Source: Antribacter soli
GTDB taxonomy: Bacteria; Actinomycetota; Actinomycetes; Actinomycetales; Cellulomonadaceae
DNA length: 64,000 nucleotides
Direction of reading: 5' to 3'
NCBI RefSeq assembly: GCF_021568775.1
Contig: NZ_JAKGSG010000022.1
Location: 124,001-188,000 of the forward strand
Shown: positions 40,110 through 48,840 of the stretch, piece by piece
Layout of the letters: each line of letters begins with the position of its first letter
Numbering within the stretch: position 1 is the first letter of the stretch
Program-made: the position numbers and the translations under genes
The notes under the pieces: model-generated
What the model was told of the DNA's origin: nothing
Seen by the model: the letters and a program-made list of their open reading frames with translations, nothing else
Databases searched by the model: none

Positions 40110-40892
40110 TCAGTCTCGCGCCGTCAGGACCAGCGGGGCGCCGTCCCCCGTGATCGCGATCGTGTGCTCGCTGTGCGCGCCGCGGGAGCCGTCGGCGGAG
40201 CGCAGTGTCCAGCCGTCCGGGTCCGTCCAGATCTCGTCGGTGGTCTCGAGGAACCACGGCTCGATCGCGATGACGAGGCCCGGCTTGAGGGGAAAGCCGC
40301 GGCCGGCCCGGCCGTCGTTCGGGACGTGCGGGTCGCCGTGCATGACGCGGCCGACGCCGTGGCCGCCGAAGTCGGTGTTGATCTGGTACCCGGCGGCGTG
40401 GCCAACCTCAGCGATCGCGGCGGAGATGTCGCCGATCCTGTTGCCCGCGACGGCGGCCGCGATACCGGCCTCCAGCGCCACCTCGGTGGTGCGGATCAGC
40501 TTGGCGTCGGTGTCCCCGCGGTCCGGCAGCGGCGTGCCGACCACGAAGGACTGCGCGGAGTCGGCCACCCAGCCGTCGACCGCCGCGGCGAAGTCGATGC
40601 TCAGGAGGTCGCCGGGGCGCAGCGCGTAGTCGTACGGCAGACCGTGCAGCACGGCGTCGTTCACCGACGTGCAGATCACCTTGCCGAACGGCATGGCGCC
40701 GAACGACGGGTGGTAGTCGATGTAGCAGGACTCGGCGCCGCGGTCGCGGATCAGCTTGTGCGCGACCTCGTCGAGCTCGAGGAGGTTCACGCCGACACCG
40801 GCGGCCTCCCGGACGGCGGTGAGCACCTCGGCGACGAAGCGCCCGGCGGGCCGCATCTCCTCGATCTCCCGCGGCGTCCTCAGCTCGATCAT
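40110..40892 (-). CDS. map: Methionine aminopeptidase, type I
   Basis: 260 residues of the pita-bread fold. The five metal ligands are visible: Asp in LLSIDFAAAVDGWVADSA (two), His in GHGVGRVMH, Glu in AIEPWFLE and Glu in HSEHTIAI. It removes the initiator methionine from nascent proteins. ATG 40892 is preceded by gagagga at a spacing of 8; an ATG at 40910 also exists but lacks a ribosome site. The actinobacterial type Ic N-terminal extension is absent. Confidence 0.95.
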   Translation of the reverse strand: MIELRTPREIEEMRPAGRFVAEVLTAVREAAGVGVNLLELDEVAHKLIRDRGAESCYIDYHPSFGAMPFGKVICTSVNDAVLHGLPYDYALRPGDLLSIDFAAAVDGWVADSAQSFVVGTPLPDRGDTDAKLIRTTEVALEAGIAAAVAGNRIGDISAAIAEVGHAAGYQINTDFGGHGVGRVMHGDPHVPNDGRAGRGFPLKPGLVIAIEPWFLETTDEIWTDPDGWTLRSADGSRGAHSEHTIAITGDGAPLVLTARD

Positions 40893-40910
40893 GTCCGTCC
40901 TCTCGTGCAC

Positions 40911-41174
40911 CGGCCCTGCACGCGCAGGTCACGCGTGCGGGGTCCAGCCTACGGCGCGCCGCGTCCGGTCCGGTGGCAGAGTGTCTGGCCGACGCACCGC
41001 CCGACGAGTTTGCTAAGACTCTTAAGTAATGCATTCGTCATGCTCTTGCAGCCTGTTTGCGCTTGCATGTTCTTGCGAAACAGGGTTGCCTCGGGTGGGA
41101 GGGCCTGGCAAGGTTCAAGGCCGTACGTGCACGTCAGAGCGTTTAAGAACCACAGAGCAGTGGAAGGACACGTC
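40911..41174 (+). promoter_or_regulatory. Upstream region of the sugar ABC importer with direct and inverted repeats
   Basis: Shared region between map and the binding-protein gene. It contains three cttgc(a/g) units, at 41045, 41062 and 41072 (spacing 17 and 10), within which cctgttt (41052-41058) and aaacagg (41078-41084) form an inverted repeat. A cttaag-centred palindrome lies near 41013. These fit a cluster of regulator sites, for example for a LacI-family repressor; no known operator consensus is matched exactly. Confidence 0.45.
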
Positions 41175-42569
41175 ATGACCATCCGTATCTCGGCCCGGAG
41201 GCGTACCCTCGCCGTCGCGGCTTCGGGCGCCGCCCTGGCGCTCTCCCTCACAGCGTGTGCCGACACCGGTGACGGCGACGGAGGCACCGGCGACGGTGGT
41301 GACGACGCGGCCGGCTTCGAGATCGATTGCGCACCGTACGAGGAGTTCGGCGACCTCGACGGCACGACCGTGACCGTCTACACCACCATCGTGGACCCGG
41401 AGGGGGCGACGCAGCAGGCGTCCTACGACCCGTTCGAGGCGTGCACGGGCGTCACGATCGAGTACGAGGCCTCGCGCGAGATGGAGGCGCAGCTTCCGGT
41501 GCGCGTCCAGGCCGGCAACCCTCCGGACATCGCGATCCTCCCGCAGCCCGGCCTGCTGAACACCCTTGTCACGCAGTACGACGCCGTCCTGCCGGCCCCG
41601 CCGCAGGTCGAGGCGAACGTGGACGAGGGCTGGCACGAGTCGTGGAAGGGCTACGGCACGGTCGACGGCACGTTCTATGCCGCGCCGCTCGGCTCCAACG
41701 TCAAGTCGTTCGTCTGGTACTCCCCTGCGGCGTTCGAGGAGGGCGGCTACGAGGTCCCCGAGACGTGGGACGACCTGCTGGCCCTGACGCAGCAGATCGT
41801 CGACGACACGGGCGGCGAGATCAAGCCCTGGTGCGCCGGCGTCGAGTCGGGTGACGCGACCGGCTGGCCGGCGACGGACTGGATCGAGGACGTGGTGCTG
41901 CGCACCGCAGGCGTCGACGTCTACGACCAGTGGTACAAGCACGAGATCCCGTTCAACGACCCGCAGATCGTCGAGGCGTTCGACGCAGCGGGTGAGATCC
42001 TCAAGAACCCGGACTACGTGAACGGCGGTCTCGGCGGCGTCGACTCGATCGCCACCACGCCGTGGACGGACGCGGGCTACCCGATCCTCGACGGCAACTG
42101 CTACCTGCACCGCGCCGCGAACTTCTACCAGACGCAGTGGCCCGAGGGCACCACGGTGGCCGAGGACGGCGACGTCTTCGCGTTCTACCTGCCGGCGGAG
42201 ACCACGGACGAGAAGCCGACCCTGGTGGCCGGCGAGTTCATCGGCGCGTTCAACGACCGCCCCGAGGTCCAGGCCTTCCAGACCTACCTCTCGTCGGCCG
42301 ACTGGGCCAACGCCAAGGCCGCGGCCACGCCGAACGGCGGCTGGGTGAGCGCCAACTATGGCCTCGACCCGGAGCTTCTTGCAACGGACTTCGACAAGGC
42401 GTCCGCCGCGGTCCTCGCCGACCCGGCAACGGTCGCCCGCTTCGACGGGTCCGACCTGATGCCGAGCGAGGTGGGTGCCGGCACCTTCTGGGCCGGGATG
42501 ACGGAGTGGTTCGCCAGGGACCTCTCCTCGCAGGAGGTCGCCGACCAGATCGAGAACTCCTGGCCGTGA
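41175..42569 (+). CDS. Sugar ABC transporter substrate-binding lipoprotein (CUT1)
   Basis: 464 residues. The lipobox LSLTAC places the acylated Cys at residue 28, followed by a Gly/Asp linker. The two-lobed family 1 binding fold follows (TVTVYTTIVD, FEACTGVTIEYEASREME, PPDIAILPQPG, YAAPLGSNVKSFVWYSP), with Trp-rich ligand-pocket segments such as SWKGYGTVDGTFY and WPATDWIEDVV. It captures an oligosaccharide or similar outside the membrane for the permeases encoded next. ATG 41175 has ggaagga at a good distance. A 12-bp hairpin separates it from the permease genes, a common way to raise binding-protein yield. Confidence 0.93.
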   Translation: MTIRISARRRTLAVAASGAALALSLTACADTGDGDGGTGDGGDDAAGFEIDCAPYEEFGDLDGTTVTVYTTIVDPEGATQQASYDPFEACTGVTIEYEASREMEAQLPVRVQAGNPPDIAILPQPGLLNTLVTQYDAVLPAPPQVEANVDEGWHESWKGYGTVDGTFYAAPLGSNVKSFVWYSPAAFEEGGYEVPETWDDLLALTQQIVDDTGGEIKPWCAGVESGDATGWPATDWIEDVVLRTAGVDVYDQWYKHEIPFNDPQIVEAFDAAGEILKNPDYVNGGLGGVDSIATTPWTDAGYPILDGNCYLHRAANFYQTQWPEGTTVAEDGDVFAFYLPAETTDEKPTLVAGEFIGAFNDRPEVQAFQTYLSSADWANAKAAATPNGGWVSANYGLDPELLATDFDKASAAVLADPATVARFDGSDLMPSEVGAGTFWAGMTEWFARDLSSQEVADQIENSWP

Positions 42570-42600
42570 CGGGTCTTTTCGCCCGCTCGTGATGACGCGC

Positions 42601-42631
42601 GGAGGCGCGGGACCTCGTGTCCCGCGCCTCC
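42601..42631 (+). terminator. Intercistronic hairpin between binding-protein and permease genes
   Basis: Perfect 12-bp stem ggaggcgcggga (42601-42612) and tcccgcgcctcc (42620-42631), 7-base loop. It probably causes partial termination or stabilises the upstream mRNA end so that the binding protein is made in excess. Confidence 0.65.
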
Positions 42632-42688
42632 GCCGTCCTAGGCTGGGGGTGGACCCGTCAGCGACGACTGGACCAACTAGGAGGACCC

Positions 42689-43681
42689 GTGGACTGGTTT
42701 ATCGACGCCGGGGACGACCCGGCGCACAAGTTCTTGCTCATGCTGGTGGCGATCGCCCTCTTCGTGGTGGTGATGGGCCTGATCCTCTTCCTCGTGGACC
42801 GGCCCCGGAACGCGCCGAGGTGGCTGGTCAGCCTCGGCTTCGTGGGGCCGGCGCTCGCGATGCTCGCCTTCGGCCTGCTCTACCCGGGCCTCGACACCAT
42901 CAAGAACTCGTTCTACAACAGGAACGGGTCGGAGTTCATCGGGCTCGACAACTACGCCACGGCCTTCACCGAGTCGCAGTTCCTCATCGTCCTGGGCAAC
43001 ACCGCGCTGTGGGTGCTGGTCGCGCCGATCACGGCCACGTTCCTCGGTCTGGTCTACGCGGTGGTGGTGGACAAGAGCCGGTTCGAAAAGTTCGCCAAGG
43101 CGCTCGTGTTCCTGCCGATGGCGATCTCGATGGTGGGCGCGTCGATCATCTGGAAGTTCGTCTACGAGTTCAAGCCGGCGCAGGGCACCGTGCAGCAGAC
43201 GGGCTTGCTGAACCAGGTGATCGTCTGGTTCGGCGGGGAGCCGATCCAGTTCCTGCTGCAGCGGCCGCTGAACAACTTCCTGCTCATGGTGGTGCTCATC
43301 TGGATCCAGACCGGCTTCGCGATGACCTTGCTGTCGGCGTCGATCCGCGCCATCCCCGACGACATCGTCGAGGCCGCCCGCCTCGACGGGCTGTCCGGAT
43401 TCGGCATGTTCTGGCGCATCACCATCCCGAGCATCCGGCCGGCCCTGGTGGTCGTCCTCACCACGATCGCGATGACCACGCTCAAGTCGTTCGACATCGT
43501 CCGCACCATGACCGCGGGCCGGTTCAACACGTCGATCGTGGCGAACGAGTTCTACGAGCAGAGCTTCCGGCAGAACAACACCGGCCTCGGCGCGGCGCTT
43601 GCCGTGCTGCTGTTCGTCATCGTGATCCCGGTCATCGTCTACAACGTGCGCCAGATGCGCCTGGCTGAGGAGGTCCGATGA
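42689..43681 (+). CDS. Sugar ABC transporter permease (MalF-like)
   Basis: 330 residues, about seven membrane helices with the ABC permease EAA loop in DDIVEAARLDGLSGFGMFWRI near residue 230. GFVGPALAMLAFGLLYPG is the second helix. It forms half of the membrane channel. The start GTG 42689 follows aggagg at 5-base spacing. Its stop overlaps the next permease start (ATGA). As in other actinobacterial CUT1 systems no ATPase gene is nearby; a shared MsiK-type ATPase is expected elsewhere. Confidence 0.92.
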   Translation: MDWFIDAGDDPAHKFLLMLVAIALFVVVMGLILFLVDRPRNAPRWLVSLGFVGPALAMLAFGLLYPGLDTIKNSFYNRNGSEFIGLDNYATAFTESQFLIVLGNTALWVLVAPITATFLGLVYAVVVDKSRFEKFAKALVFLPMAISMVGASIIWKFVYEFKPAQGTVQQTGLLNQVIVWFGGEPIQFLLQRPLNNFLLMVVLIWIQTGFAMTLLSASIRAIPDDIVEAARLDGLSGFGMFWRITIPSIRPALVVVLTTIAMTTLKSFDIVRTMTAGRFNTSIVANEFYEQSFRQNNTGLGAALAVLLFVIVIPVIVYNVRQMRLAEEVR

Positions 43682-44637
43682 CCACGCAGTCAGCAGGGGC
43701 TGCCGCCACGGCGGGCGGCACTGCAGTAACGGAAACGCGCGGGACGACCCGGGTATCGCCGGGCCTCACCGAGCGGGCGCGGAAGGCGAAGGCGCGGCTG
43801 ACCTCGCCCTGGGCGAGCGCGATCGCGGTGATCATCGCGGTGCTCTGGACCATCCCGACCGTCGGCCTGCTGGTGACGTCCTTCCGGCCAGAGCTGGACA
43901 TCCGGCGCAGCGGCTGGTGGACGGTCTTCGGCGACGCGTTCGCCGGCGAGCCCGTCTTCTCGATGCGCAACTACGAGACGGCGCTGTTCGAGAGCTCGAC
44001 GGACCTGATCAGCTTCTTCGTGAACTCGTTCGTCATCACGCTGCCCGCCGTGGTCATCCCGATCACGATCGCGCTGCTCGCCGCCTACGGCTTCGCGTGG
44101 ATCGACTTCAGGGGCCGCGACATCCTCTTCGTCGCGGTGTTCGCCCTGCAGATCATCCCGATCCAGATCACCCTCATCCCGCTGCTGCGGACGTACGTCC
44201 AGGGCGGCATCAACGGCAGCTACTGGACCATCTGGCTGTCGCACTCGATCTTCGCGCTGCCGCTCGCGATCTTCCTGCTGCACAACTTCATGAAGGACAT
44301 CCCGAGGTCGCTCGTCGAGGCGGCGCGCGTGGACGGCGCCGGGCACGTGAAGATCTTCTTCCAGGTCGTCATGCCGCTGCTCACGCCGGCCATCGCGGCG
44401 TTCGGCATCTTCCAGTTCCTGTGGGTCTGGAACGACCTGCTCGTCGCCCTGGTCATGGGGTCCCCGGACACGTTCCCGCTCACCGTCCGCGTCGCCGAGA
44501 TGGCGGGCTCGCGCGGCGGCGACTGGCACGTCCTGTCGTCCGGCGCGTTCATCTCGATGGTCGTCCCGCTGATCGTGTTCCTGTCGCTCCAGCGGTACTT
44601 CGTCCGGGGCCTCCTGGCGGGTTCCGTCAAGGGCTGA
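43678..44637 (+). CDS. Sugar ABC transporter permease (MalG-like)
   Basis: 319 residues. A Thr/Ala-rich cytoplasmic start of about 40 residues is followed by six membrane helices. The EAA loop is RSLVEAARVDGAGHVKIFFQV near residue 210, and MPLLTPAIAAFGIFQFLWVWNDLL is the following helix. Forms the channel with the preceding permease. Start overlaps the previous stop. A very strong terminator follows. Confidence 0.93.
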   Translation: MTTQSAGAAATAGGTAVTETRGTTRVSPGLTERARKAKARLTSPWASAIAVIIAVLWTIPTVGLLVTSFRPELDIRRSGWWTVFGDAFAGEPVFSMRNYETALFESSTDLISFFVNSFVITLPAVVIPITIALLAAYGFAWIDFRGRDILFVAVFALQIIPIQITLIPLLRTYVQGGINGSYWTIWLSHSIFALPLAIFLLHNFMKDIPRSLVEAARVDGAGHVKIFFQVVMPLLTPAIAAFGIFQFLWVWNDLLVALVMGSPDTFPLTVRVAEMAGSRGGDWHVLSSGAFISMVVPLIVFLSLQRYFVRGLLAGSVKG

Positions 44638-44647
44638 CAGTGGTTGC

Positions 44648-44697
44648 CCGACGCCGGACCGGTCGCCTTCGCGAGGAGGCGACCGGTCCGGCGTCGG
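44648..44697. terminator. Strong bidirectional terminator
   Basis: A perfect 21-bp stem (44648-44668 with 44677-44697) and an 8-base loop. It lies between the end of the sugar importer operon and the convergent repeat-protein operon and can serve both. Confidence 0.85.
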
Positions 44698-44720
44698 CAC
44701 GTCCGGGAGGTGCCGAGCGC

Positions 44721-45569
44721 CTAGGAGGGGTAGGGGCGGACGGTCGGCGTCCGGAATCCCATCCGGGACCACTCGTCCCAGGTCAGGAACAAGATCTCTA
44801 CGCCCTGGGGGCCCTGGTAGTAGAGCGTCGGGAAGGCATCCCACTTCCAGAGCACGTCCCCGGGCAGCGAGTCGACGACCATCGGCGTCGGCGACCCATA
44901 GTGGACCCACTCGTCATAGGTCAGGACGTGGCCGCCCGCATTGCCGGCCAGGCGCGGAAGGCCCGTCGGCTCCCAGCCCTCGATGCCGCCGACGACGAAG
45001 ATCTTGTCCGTCCACCCGTAGCGGAAGAAGCCCTGGTAGTTGAAGATGTGGGGCTCGGGCGAGCCGATCGCCACCCACTCGGCGTAGGACAGCTTGTGAG
45101 AAGGCACCCAGCCGCCGCCGGTCTTGATCAGAGGCGGATCCTGAAGGAAGAGCTCGTCCGACGTCGAGTGCCCGGAGACGAACGACTCCGGGATCCAGGA
45201 CGCCGTCGCCGGTGTCGGGTAGCCCGCTGTGCGCCACTCCCCGAACGTGACCTGGCTGGCCTTCTCCACCGGCTCTCCGTACGCCCACGTGGCCGGGAGC
45301 GTGAACCGCGCGAAGATGTTCGGCGACCAGCTGTAGCGCACGTAGTCCACGTCCACCCGGGTGGGGGCCGGGAAGCCGGCGGACGCCCACTGCGAGTACG
45401 AGATGTGCTCGTAGGTCTCCGCGGCGGTCCCGTGCCAGATGTAGCCGTCGAACTCGGTGACGTAGTAGCCGGAGTCGGCGGCTGACGCGGGCGCGGCGGG
45501 AACGGAGAGCCCCAGGAGGAGGCACCCGGCCGCCGTCACGGTGGCCGCGAACCTTCGTACGATCGTCAT
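44721..45569 (-). CDS. Secreted protein with five W-x3-G-x-P-x-P repeats (second of pair)
   Basis: 282 residues, not recognised as a named family. A Sec signal peptide (about 1-30) ends at PASA. The mature part is five repeats, each ending with a signature: SYSQWASAGFPAP (57-69), TFGEWRTAGYPTP (108-120), SYAEWVAIGSPEP (161-173), TYDEWVHYGSPTP (217-229) and TWDEWSRMGFRTP (263-275). Spacings of 46-56 residues suggest beta-strand-rich modules. Between them are aromatic segments such as FRYGWTDKIFVVGG. No catalytic motif or wall anchor is visible. ATG 45569 has ggaagg 8 bases upstream; ATG 45590 overlapping the previous stop is an alternative. Translated directly after its paralogue. Confidence 0.75.
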   Translation of the reverse strand: MTIVRRFAATVTAAGCLLLGLSVPAAPASAADSGYYVTEFDGYIWHGTAAETYEHISYSQWASAGFPAPTRVDVDYVRYSWSPNIFARFTLPATWAYGEPVEKASQVTFGEWRTAGYPTPATASWIPESFVSGHSTSDELFLQDPPLIKTGGGWVPSHKLSYAEWVAIGSPEPHIFNYQGFFRYGWTDKIFVVGGIEGWEPTGLPRLAGNAGGHVLTYDEWVHYGSPTPMVVDSLPGDVLWKWDAFPTLYYQGPQGVEILFLTWDEWSRMGFRTPTVRPYPS

Positions 45570-45583
45570 CAGAAGAACCTTCC

Positions 45584-46480
45584 TCAGCATCCGGGGTACT
45601 CGGGCATCGGCGTGTCGATCCTCGTCGGGGTCGGCGAACCCGCGGCGGCCCACTGGGCCGGCGTGAGCTGGAAGTAGCCCGCCGGACCGTCGTAGTAGAT
45701 CTTGCTCTCCCACATGCTCCTGTTGCTGAAGCCGTTGTAGGTGCCGGAGAGGTAGCGATCCCGGGTCGTGGAAGCCACGGTCTCGGGCGCCGGCGAGCCG
45801 AGGTCCAGCCACTCGGTGTACTCCAGGTGGGCCCAGCAGTGCCATCCCACCCCGGACGGGTATTCGGGCGACCACCCGCCCGCAGGCCCGATGAGCCACG
45901 GCTCGATCCGGAAGATCCCGTCGGTCCATGGCAGCCGGTAGATGCCGTGGAGGCTGTCCGGCATCGGCGGCGGGTATCCCATCGCCGCCCACTCCGCGCC
46001 GGTCAGGTGGTGGTCGGGAACGTCGTGGCCGTACTCCGCGACATAGATCGCCGGTGAGGTCGCGTACCGGATGATGGAGCACGTCACGAGCTCGCACAGC
46101 CGAGCGTCCGCGACAGGTGCCGGACGCCCGGCAGCGACCCACTGGTCATACTGCACCGGGGCGTCCGCGGCACCGCCGTCGGGCCAGTGGACCAGCCCGT
46201 AGATGCCCGGGCTCCACGGCAGGTGCGCGTAGGTGTCGACGGGCCGGACGATCGGCGCCGGGTAGCCCAGGGCGACCCAGTCCGTGTACGAGAGGGGCGC
46301 CCGGGTGGCGCGGGTCTCGTCCCAGCTGTCAGGGCTCCCGGCGACCCGGTAGATCGTGGCCTCGGAGGCCGCCTTGACCAGGAAGTACTCGTCCTCTGCC
46401 GCATGCGCCGGTGCACCTGGCAGAAGGGACGCTACACACATCGACGCTGCGAGCACCGCGAGCAGACGACCAGTCCTCAT
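45584..46480 (-). CDS. Secreted protein with five W-x3-G-x-P-x-P repeats (first of pair)
   Basis: 298 residues and a paralogue of the downstream gene. Signal peptide about 1-27 (cut near HAA). Repeat signatures: SYTDWVALGYPAP (64-76), QYDQWVAAGRPAP (110-122), TGAEWAAMGYPPP (160-172), EYTEWLDLGSPAP (220-232) and TPAQWAAAGSPTP (273-285). Each signature is preceded by an aromatic strand pair of the form LPWSPGIYGL or LPWTDGIFRI. Two Cys in the second module (LCELVTCS) could form a disulfide. A perfect ribosome site, aggagg, is 6 bases before ATG 46480. Function unknown; the first half-repeat (EYFLVKAASEATIYRV) suggests a circular arrangement as in beta-propellers, which is inference. Confidence 0.78.
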   Translation of the reverse strand: MRTGRLLAVLAASMCVASLLPGAPAHAAEDEYFLVKAASEATIYRVAGSPDSWDETRATRAPLSYTDWVALGYPAPIVRPVDTYAHLPWSPGIYGLVHWPDGGAADAPVQYDQWVAAGRPAPVADARLCELVTCSIIRYATSPAIYVAEYGHDVPDHHLTGAEWAAMGYPPPMPDSLHGIYRLPWTDGIFRIEPWLIGPAGGWSPEYPSGVGWHCWAHLEYTEWLDLGSPAPETVASTTRDRYLSGTYNGFSNRSMWESKIYYDGPAGYFQLTPAQWAAAGSPTPTRIDTPMPEYPGC

Positions 46481-46553
46481 GTGGACCCTCCTCAGGATCG
46501 CGGCAACCCTAGCGGGTCAGCAGGTGCCGCGGAACCGCTGGTGAGGGGCCCTT

Positions 46554-47084
46554 TCAGGTGAGTTCACGGGCCAGCAGGCTCTCCTTCACCGGAAGCCCGT
46601 AACGGAACCCGCCGAGGGTGCCGTCGGTGCGCAGGATGCGGTGGCACGGCACGAACAGAGCCGCCGCGTTCATCGCGCACGCCCCGGCGGCGGCGCGCAC
46701 CGCGGCCGGGCGGCCCGTCCGCTCTGCGTACTCGCTGTAGGTGATCCGTTCGCCCGGCTCCACGGTGCGCAGCACGTCCCACGCGTGCGTCCGGTACGGG
46801 CCGCTCGCCTGCCGCACGGGAACGCGCCCGGGGGCGGCCAGGTCGCCCGCGTAGTACGCCTCGACGGCCTTGGCCGCGTCGGAGAGCATCGCGGTGGCCA
46901 GGCTGCCCGACGGCGCAGCCGCCTCCCCGGGCACCTGCACCTCGGCGGGCCGCAGCGTGGGGTGGATGAGGGCGACGAGGGACGCGACGTCGGCGGTCCA
47001 GCCGGCGGCGAGGACCGACTCGTCGTCGACGACCACGCTGAACGGGCCGTCGGGAGTGGTGAGCGTGGTGGTCAGGGCGGTCAC
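46554..47084 (-). CDS. ogt: Methylated-DNA--protein-cysteine methyltransferase
   Basis: 176 residues. The active-site Cys is in FVPCHRIL near residue 147, and the DNA-binding helix motif includes ITYSEYAERTGRPAAVRAAAGACAMN. The N-terminal domain is the usual ribonuclease-like lead-in. It repairs O6-alkylguanine and O4-alkylthymine by suicide transfer. The start GTG 47084 overlaps the stop of the upstream Ada-AlkA gene and has aggag 6 bases upstream, so both repair proteins are made together. Confidence 0.94.
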   Translation of the reverse strand: MTALTTTLTTPDGPFSVVVDDESVLAAGWTADVASLVALIHPTLRPAEVQVPGEAAAPSGSLATAMLSDAAKAVEAYYAGDLAAPGRVPVRQASGPYRTHAWDVLRTVEPGERITYSEYAERTGRPAAVRAAAGACAMNAAALFVPCHRILRTDGTLGGFRYGLPVKESLLARELT

Positions 47085-48694
47085 GGGAGGCTCCTGGTGG
47101 TTGCGGGCGTGGTTTCGGGTGCTGGCTGCGCCGGCGCGGCCGGCGGGGAGGCGCGCCACAGGTGCATCGCGGCGTAGGACCGCCACGGTGCCCACGCGGT
47201 ACCCCGTGCCTGGAGGGCACGGAACTCGTGCGCCCGGCTGGCGGCCTGGGCCGGGTCCTGCGGCCCGAGCAGCCCCAGCGACCGGGCGCCCGCCAGCAGG
47301 GCGACGTCGCGGTCGAGAAGTACGTCGGGGTCGCCCAGGACGCGCAGCGCGACGTACGCGGCGGTCCACGGCCCGATCCCGGGCCGGGCGACGAGCGCCG
47401 CCCGCAGCTCCTCGGCGTCGTCCCCGACGCTCACGGCAAGGTCGCCGTCGGCCAGGGCGCGGGTGGTGTCGACCACAGTGCGCACGTTGCGTGCGGGCAG
47501 GCGGAGGTGCTCCGGGGCGGCGGCGGCCACCTCTCCGGGCCCGGGGAAGAGTGTGGTGAGCCCCGGGATCCCTGCCGCATAGGGCGCGCCCGCGGCCGCC
47601 GCGAGCCGAGTGAGGTGTGTGCGGGCGGCGGCGACGCTGATCTGCTGGCCCACGATCGCGCGGACGACGAGCTCGTGCGGGTCCACCGCGCCCGGCATGC
47701 GGATCCCGGGCGTCGCGGCGACGAGCGGGGCGAGCACGGGGTCGACGGCCAGGGCCGCGTCCACAGCCTGCGGGTCGGCGTCCAGGTCGAGCAGGCGGCG
47801 GACGCGGGCGACGGCGACCGGCACGTCGGCCAGGTGGGTGACCTCGAGGTGGAGGTCGAACCGGGGCTGACCGCGGCCGGCCCGCGGGTGCGGCCGGTAC
47901 GTCACCTCGAAGGCGCCGGGCCCGCGGGGCAGCGTCACCGTGCGCGCGTAGCGGAGGTCGGGGCCGGACAGGTCGGCGGACTCCACGCCCGCGATGGCGC
48001 GGACCGCGAGGAACTCGAGGACGCCGCGCGCGTCGAACGGCTCACGGAACGGCAGGGTGAGGTGGATGCGCACGGGCTGCGGCTCCGCGCCGGCCGGTTG
48101 GTGCACGGCCGGTCCGTCGGCCGACCTACCCCGCCGGGCGCGGGCGCGCAGCTCGGTCGGCGTCGTCGCGAACACCTCGGTGACCGTGTCGTTGAACTGC
48201 CGGATCGACCCGAAGCCGGCGGCGAACGCGACGTCGGCCACGGAGAGCGCGGTCCCGACGAGCAGCGCGCGGGCGGTCTGCGCCCGCTGGGCGCGGGCGA
48301 GGGCCAGCGGTCCGGCGCCCAGCTCGCTCGCGACGAGCCGGTGGATGTGGCGGGTGCTGTAGCCGAGGCGCACCGCGAGGCCTTCCACGCCCTCGCGGTC
48401 CACGACGCCGTCGGCCACGAGCCGCATCACGCGGCCGGCCAGGTCACGGCGCAGGTTCCACTCCGGCGTCCCGGGGGCGGCCTCGGGGAGGCAGCGCTTG
48501 CACGCCCGGAAGCCGGCCTCGTGCGCTGCGGCGCTGGTCAGGAAGAAGGTGACGTTCTCGGCCTTGGGCGTGCGCGCAGGGCACGACGGCCGGCAGTAGA
48601 TGCCGGTGGACCGCACGGCCACGAAGAACTGGCCGTCGAAGCGCTGGTCGCGCGCGGCGATGGCGCGGTAGCGCTCGGAGAAGTGCCTGTCCAT
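47081..48694 (-). CDS. Ada-type regulator fused to AlkA-type 3-methyladenine glycosylase
   Basis: 537 residues, three parts. The N-terminal Ada metal-binding domain has FVAVRSTGIYCRPSCPARTPKAEN and RACKRCLP, giving the four zinc Cys and the methyl-phosphotriester acceptor. The AraC-type HTH domain is about 90-190 (GYSTRHIHRLVASELGAGP). The C-terminal HhH-GPD glycosylase includes VRAIVGQQISVAAA and GIGPWTAAYVALR with the catalytic Asp in VLLDRDVALL. It senses alkyl damage, activates transcription and excises 3-methylpurines. The gene overlaps ogt, so the adaptive response is compacted into two genes. Confidence 0.93.
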   Translation of the reverse strand: MDRHFSERYRAIAARDQRFDGQFFVAVRSTGIYCRPSCPARTPKAENVTFFLTSAAAHEAGFRACKRCLPEAAPGTPEWNLRRDLAGRVMRLVADGVVDREGVEGLAVRLGYSTRHIHRLVASELGAGPLALARAQRAQTARALLVGTALSVADVAFAAGFGSIRQFNDTVTEVFATTPTELRARARRGRSADGPAVHQPAGAEPQPVRIHLTLPFREPFDARGVLEFLAVRAIAGVESADLSGPDLRYARTVTLPRGPGAFEVTYRPHPRAGRGQPRFDLHLEVTHLADVPVAVARVRRLLDLDADPQAVDAALAVDPVLAPLVAATPGIRMPGAVDPHELVVRAIVGQQISVAAARTHLTRLAAAAGAPYAAGIPGLTTLFPGPGEVAAAAPEHLRLPARNVRTVVDTTRALADGDLAVSVGDDAEELRAALVARPGIGPWTAAYVALRVLGDPDVLLDRDVALLAGARSLGLLGPQDPAQAASRAHEFRALQARGTAWAPWRSYAAMHLWRASPPAAPAQPAPETTPATTRSLP

Positions 48695-48788
48695 GCGGCC
48701 ATCCTCACCCGGCGAGCACGGGGAGTGCTAGCGGGTTTCGGACACGGCGGTGGCTGCCCGACGACGGCCGGGGTCGGCCGGGCGGCAG

Positions 48789-48819
48789 GCGCGCCCCGGT
48801 CCACGGGACCGGGGCGCGC
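48789..48819. terminator. Terminator of the pectate lyase gene
   Basis: Perfect 14-bp stem gcgcgccccggtcc (48789-48802) with ggaccggggcgcgc (48806-48819), 3-base loop. It lies 22 bases after the stop of the lyase gene on the minus strand. Confidence 0.85.
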
Positions 48820-48840
48820 GCCGCGCGGATGGACCGAGCG

